Of a stretch of DNA of 64,000 nucleotides, positions 61,694 to 64,000 are shown piece by piece. Made by a program: the position numbers and the translations under genes. The notes under the pieces were generated by a model that ran no database searches, was not told the DNA's origin, and was given only the letters and a program-made list of their open reading frames with translations. The DNA comes from Aerococcus viridans. Lineage in GTDB: Bacteria > Bacillota > Bacilli > Lactobacillales > Aerococcaceae. Each line of letters opens with the position of its first letter. The first letter of the stretch is position 1. The stretch is from NCBI RefSeq assembly GCF_002083135.2, contig NZ_NBTM02000001.1:620001-684000 (forward strand), written 5' to 3'.

Positions 61694-63541
61694 CTAATCA
61701 TCTATTATTGTAACATTATCCTTACCAAATAGTGAAGTTGCTTGATCGATCTGCTCTTGACGCAAACGAGATTCTTCATCATTCAATCCGTTCTCATCCA
61801 GCCCATCATCCACCGCTTCATCTTCCTGGGTAAAGGCCTCAGCATCCGTTGCCGACCCCTTAGTAGCCACTGCATCATTCCCCACCAAGTCGCCCAGTTC
61901 GCCATTCTTCATGGCTTGGACATAACTTTGACGGGCAGACTGCCATTGGTCGCTCGTTAAATAGTACATCTTCGTTGGATGACCTAATTGATTAGATAGC
62001 AACCGCTCAATTTCTTGACGGGTCTCCGTATCGTCATCCACCTTCTTGCACAAGATTTCATAATCAAACCGAACTACGAAGGCATTTGGTGATGCTGCCG
62101 CTGGGAAAGTTGCCTTTAATAAGGCCGCCTGCATACTTGGTAGACTCTCAATTAGACCTTCCCATAAATTAGCAATATCATTCAAGTCTTTCTTAGTCGC
62201 TTGATTTAAGACTTGGAAGACCTTCGTCAGATTTGGCGTAAAGGCCGTCGCATTCCCTGACCGCTTAGCCGGCTTACTTGGTGCAGGTTTAGCTGGCTCT
62301 TTGCTCCCATTTTGAACCTGTGCCGTTAAATTTGCCACTTGTTCTTGCAATTCAGCTAACGCTTGACTCACTTGCGTTGGCAAGACATGTTCACCTTCTT
62401 GGTTAGCCACCACTTGTTGGTTACCACTTTGACCAACAGCCGCCTGACCACCGATTTGACTGGCTACCTGGACCGTCGCGACCTCTAGATAGATCGTTGG
62501 TTGCAATGAAAAACGAATTTCTGCCTGTGTTTCTCGGAAGACTTTCATCATCTTATACAAGACATTCACATCAATCGTTTTCGCTAGACTATAAAAGGCT
62601 TCGTCATAACGTTGGGTCAAATCTTCAATTTCAGCCGTATCCGCCTTGGTTTCCTTGGCAATCATTAAATCACGCACAAAAACCAACTGCTCTTCCACAA
62701 AACGCGCCGCATCTTGACCACCAGCCATTAAAGCATGTAAGTGGTCTAAAGCTGCCGTCACTTGTCCATTAGCTAAGGCCTCCGTATATTCAACCAACTG
62801 CTCTTCAGACAAGGCCCCCGTTACCAAACGACTCGTTTCAAGTGATAAAGTCCCATCGGAAAAGGAAATCACCTGGTCTAACAAGGATAAGGCATCCCGC
62901 ATCCCACCGTTCGCCGCACGGGCAATCACAGCTAAAGCGCCGTTCTCAAATTCAATCCCGTCTTGGTCTAAAATAAAAGCCATCCGGTCTTCAATCGATT
63001 GACGTGAAATGCGTTTAAAGTCAAAACGTTGGGTTCTTGAAATAATCGTTGCAGGTATCTTATGCGGCTCAGTCGTTGCTAATATAAAAATGACATTAGC
63101 TGGCGGTTCTTCTAAGGTTTTTAATAAAGCATTGAAAGCACCCGTTGAAAGCATGTGGACCTCATCAATGATATAGACCTTATATTGCGCTTCCGTTGGC
63201 GCATAGCGAACCTTATCACGGATATCACGAATCTCCTCAACCCCGTTGTTAGAAGCTGCATCGATTTCAATCACATCCGGCAAAGTGCCGTCCGTAATGG
63301 CCCGGCAAATCTCACATTCATTACATGGTTCCCCATCCACCTGGTTTGGACAGTTGATCGCTTTCGATAGAATTTTAGCCGCACTCGTCTTACCAGTACC
63401 TCTTGGACCCGTAAACAAGTAAGCGTGACTCGTTTTGCCAGTTCGAATGGCATTTTGCAGCGTACGCGCAACAGCCTCTTGGCCAACAATATCTCCAAAT
63501 GTCTGCGGCCGCCAAACGCGGTATAATGCTTGGTAACTCAT
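61694..63541 (-). CDS. dnaX: DNA polymerase III subunits gamma/tau
   Basis: Clamp-loader ATPase. The 615-residue protein has Walker A GPRGTGKTSAAKI (about 45-57), a zinc module in CPNQVDGEPCNECEIC (about 64-79), Walker B and DEVHMLS (about 120-126), the SRC motif, domain III, then a linker rich in Q, A and P (about 370-440) and the tau C-terminal domain that binds the polymerase. I start at 63541 (MSYQALYRVWRP) after AAGGAGG; the longest frame adds 14 codons. An IS end lies only 49 nt upstream and may shape the promoter. I see no programmed frameshift signal for gamma. Confidence 0.95.
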   Translation of the reverse strand: MSYQALYRVWRPQTFGDIVGQEAVARTLQNAIRTGKTSHAYLFTGPRGTGKTSAAKILSKAINCPNQVDGEPCNECEICRAITDGTLPDVIEIDAASNNGVEEIRDIRDKVRYAPTEAQYKVYIIDEVHMLSTGAFNALLKTLEEPPANVIFILATTEPHKIPATIISRTQRFDFKRISRQSIEDRMAFILDQDGIEFENGALAVIARAANGGMRDALSLLDQVISFSDGTLSLETSRLVTGALSEEQLVEYTEALANGQVTAALDHLHALMAGGQDAARFVEEQLVFVRDLMIAKETKADTAEIEDLTQRYDEAFYSLAKTIDVNVLYKMMKVFRETQAEIRFSLQPTIYLEVATVQVASQIGGQAAVGQSGNQQVVANQEGEHVLPTQVSQALAELQEQVANLTAQVQNGSKEPAKPAPSKPAKRSGNATAFTPNLTKVFQVLNQATKKDLNDIANLWEGLIESLPSMQAALLKATFPAAASPNAFVVRFDYEILCKKVDDDTETRQEIERLLSNQLGHPTKMYYLTSDQWQSARQSYVQAMKNGELGDLVGNDAVATKGSATDAEAFTQEDEAVDDGLDENGLNDEESRLRQEQIDQATSLFGKDNVTIIDD

Positions 63542-63581
63542 CGCTGCCTCCTTAAACTTGCTACATTTAATCATCTCGAAC

Positions 63582-63590
63582 ATTATAACA
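63582..63590 (-). promoter_or_regulatory. extended -10 promoter of dnaX at the IS junction
   Basis: TGT-TATAAT read on the minus strand (63590-63582), with the T of TG being the last base shared with the IS end. No consensus -35 is available in the IS sequence at the right distance (TTTTAA). Confidence 0.5.
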
Positions 63591-63855
63591 TCAACTACTC
63601 TCTGTTAAAACAGAGAGTTTGTCCTAAACATGGTGGTTGTACAAACGATATAATATCTCCAACCGTTTAAAGACACTAAGGGATGGTTGACTGGCACCCC
63701 ATCAGTAAGCGGTCTGTAGACACTTACCGAATATTGTTTTACGTTTAATAATTTTGTATTGGCACAACTTTTTCAAACCGCGGGTTTTTCTCACTCGACA
63801 GATATCGGTGACCCAATTCTTGAATATTGATAGCTGCCACACGGTCATCATTTGA
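63590..63855 (-). ncRNA. predicted omega RNA (reRNA) of tnpB copy 2
   Basis: Counterpart of the copy 1 RNA. The GGG(G/A)TGCC...ATCCC hairpin is kept, with the single change turning an A-U pair into a G-U pair. The 5' boundary is a guess. Confidence 0.5.
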
Positions 63856-64000
63856 TTGATACCCACAATTCTGACAAGTAAACAAGTGCTTACCTTGTTG
63901 TCTATTAGCTTTATCAATTGATTCGCATTTCGGACAACGTTGGGACGTAAATTGTGCGGATACTTTTAAAACTTGCGAACCACTTTCTAAAGCTTTGTAC
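63745..64000 (-). CDS. tnpB: TnpB, C-terminal part (continues outside window)
   Basis: The last 84 residues of a TnpB, cut by the window edge at 64000. The zinc ribbon CPKC...CQNCGYQSND and the RuvC-III Asp (NDDRVAAIN) are intact. It ends with the same EKNPRFEK-type tail and PIQNY as copy 1. Differences from copy 1 include R to K near the zinc ribbon (SIDKANRQQ) and D to G in QQGKH. Whether the full protein is intact cannot be judged from this window. Confidence 0.88.
   Translation of the reverse strand, partial: YKALESGSQVLKVSAQFTSQRCPKCESIDKANRQQGKHLFTCQNCGYQSNDDRVAAINIQELGHRYLSSEKNPRFEKVVPIQNY

Larger units (their letters stand above)
63590..64000 (-). mobile_element. IS200/IS605-family tnpB element, copy 2 (right end, truncated by window)
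   Basis: By eye about 98% identical over 410 nt to copy 1 (39216-39626), with roughly nine substitutions, and in the same orientation. It includes the end palindrome, the omega RNA region and the tnpB 3' end. The guide for this copy would be read from the flank at 63589 downward, which is the dnaX promoter region. Confidence 0.85.

Overview
The window comes from a low-GC Gram-positive bacterium of the Lactobacillales, most likely an Aerococcus of the A. viridans/urinaeequi type. The 16S rRNA fragment at the left edge reads as Aerococcus from memory, which is inference and not a database result. Supporting traits are a type B L31, RNA polymerase delta, the YabA replication regulator, a class A sortase, a preQ1-controlled queT and AGGAGG-type ribosome binding sites throughout. 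It is ordinary chromosome with a few accessory spots. Most genes from 1.6 to 36 kb lie on the minus strand.

Layout. 1-1.6 kb: 5' part of a 16S gene (minus) with three tandem promoters. 1.6-11.4 kb: a TrmR-type methyltransferase, a CNNM transporter, a decayed glycosidase remnant, a CBS/ACT protein, a metallo-hydrolase, queT with riboswitch, and a complete opuC osmoprotectant ABC operon followed by acpS. 11.7-16.1 kb: cshA helicase with an attenuator-like leader, murF and ddl. 16.1-18.5 kb: an unknown gene, a SUKH (SMI1/KNR4) protein and sortase A. 18.6-18.9 kb: a cluster of DnaA-box-like sites. 19-26.4 kb: cysKE, an acetyltransferase, ridA, rpmE2, rho, murA and fba. 26.7-30 kb: a flavin cluster with two FMN reductases (one fused to a PAS-like domain), ApbE and DUF454. 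30-36.3 kb: an MFS transporter with pyrE and pyrF behind a structured leader, pyrG with a CTP-type attenuator, rpoE and DUF1934.

36.4-46 kb (mixed strands): a lipoyl/octanoyl transferase, an HD hydrolase, a 56-residue membrane protein with a probable AUC start, an IS200/IS605-type tnpB element, a drug-efflux MFS, an aminotransferase, a membrane protein and a FAD oxidoreductase. 46.3-50.3 kb: a self-contained operon of citrate synthase, a ComA-like phosphosulfolactate synthase and an MmgE/PrpD enzyme, with palindromic operators. 50.5-54.5 kb: mscL, a DUF218 protein and the rsmI-yazA-trmN6-yabA block. 54.9-57.7 kb: an acetyltransferase, birA and bioY. 57.7-58.7 kb: an Rgg-family regulator with a divergent 21-codon hydrophobic peptide gene, which is the best candidate here for an undescribed signalling system. 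58.7-63.5 kb: holB, tmk, recR, ybaB and dnaX. 63.59-64 kb: the end of a second tnpB element, about 98% identical by eye to the first.

Themes. RNA-level control is dense: a preQ1 riboswitch, a pyrG reiterative-transcription attenuator, an unidentified pyrF leader and a cshA leader terminator. A family of repeats of roughly 100-170 nt sits between stop codon and terminator of three unrelated genes. The dnaX-to-yabA block that is contiguous in many Firmicutes is split here by the biotin/Rgg segment, and yaaT is missing from its usual place.
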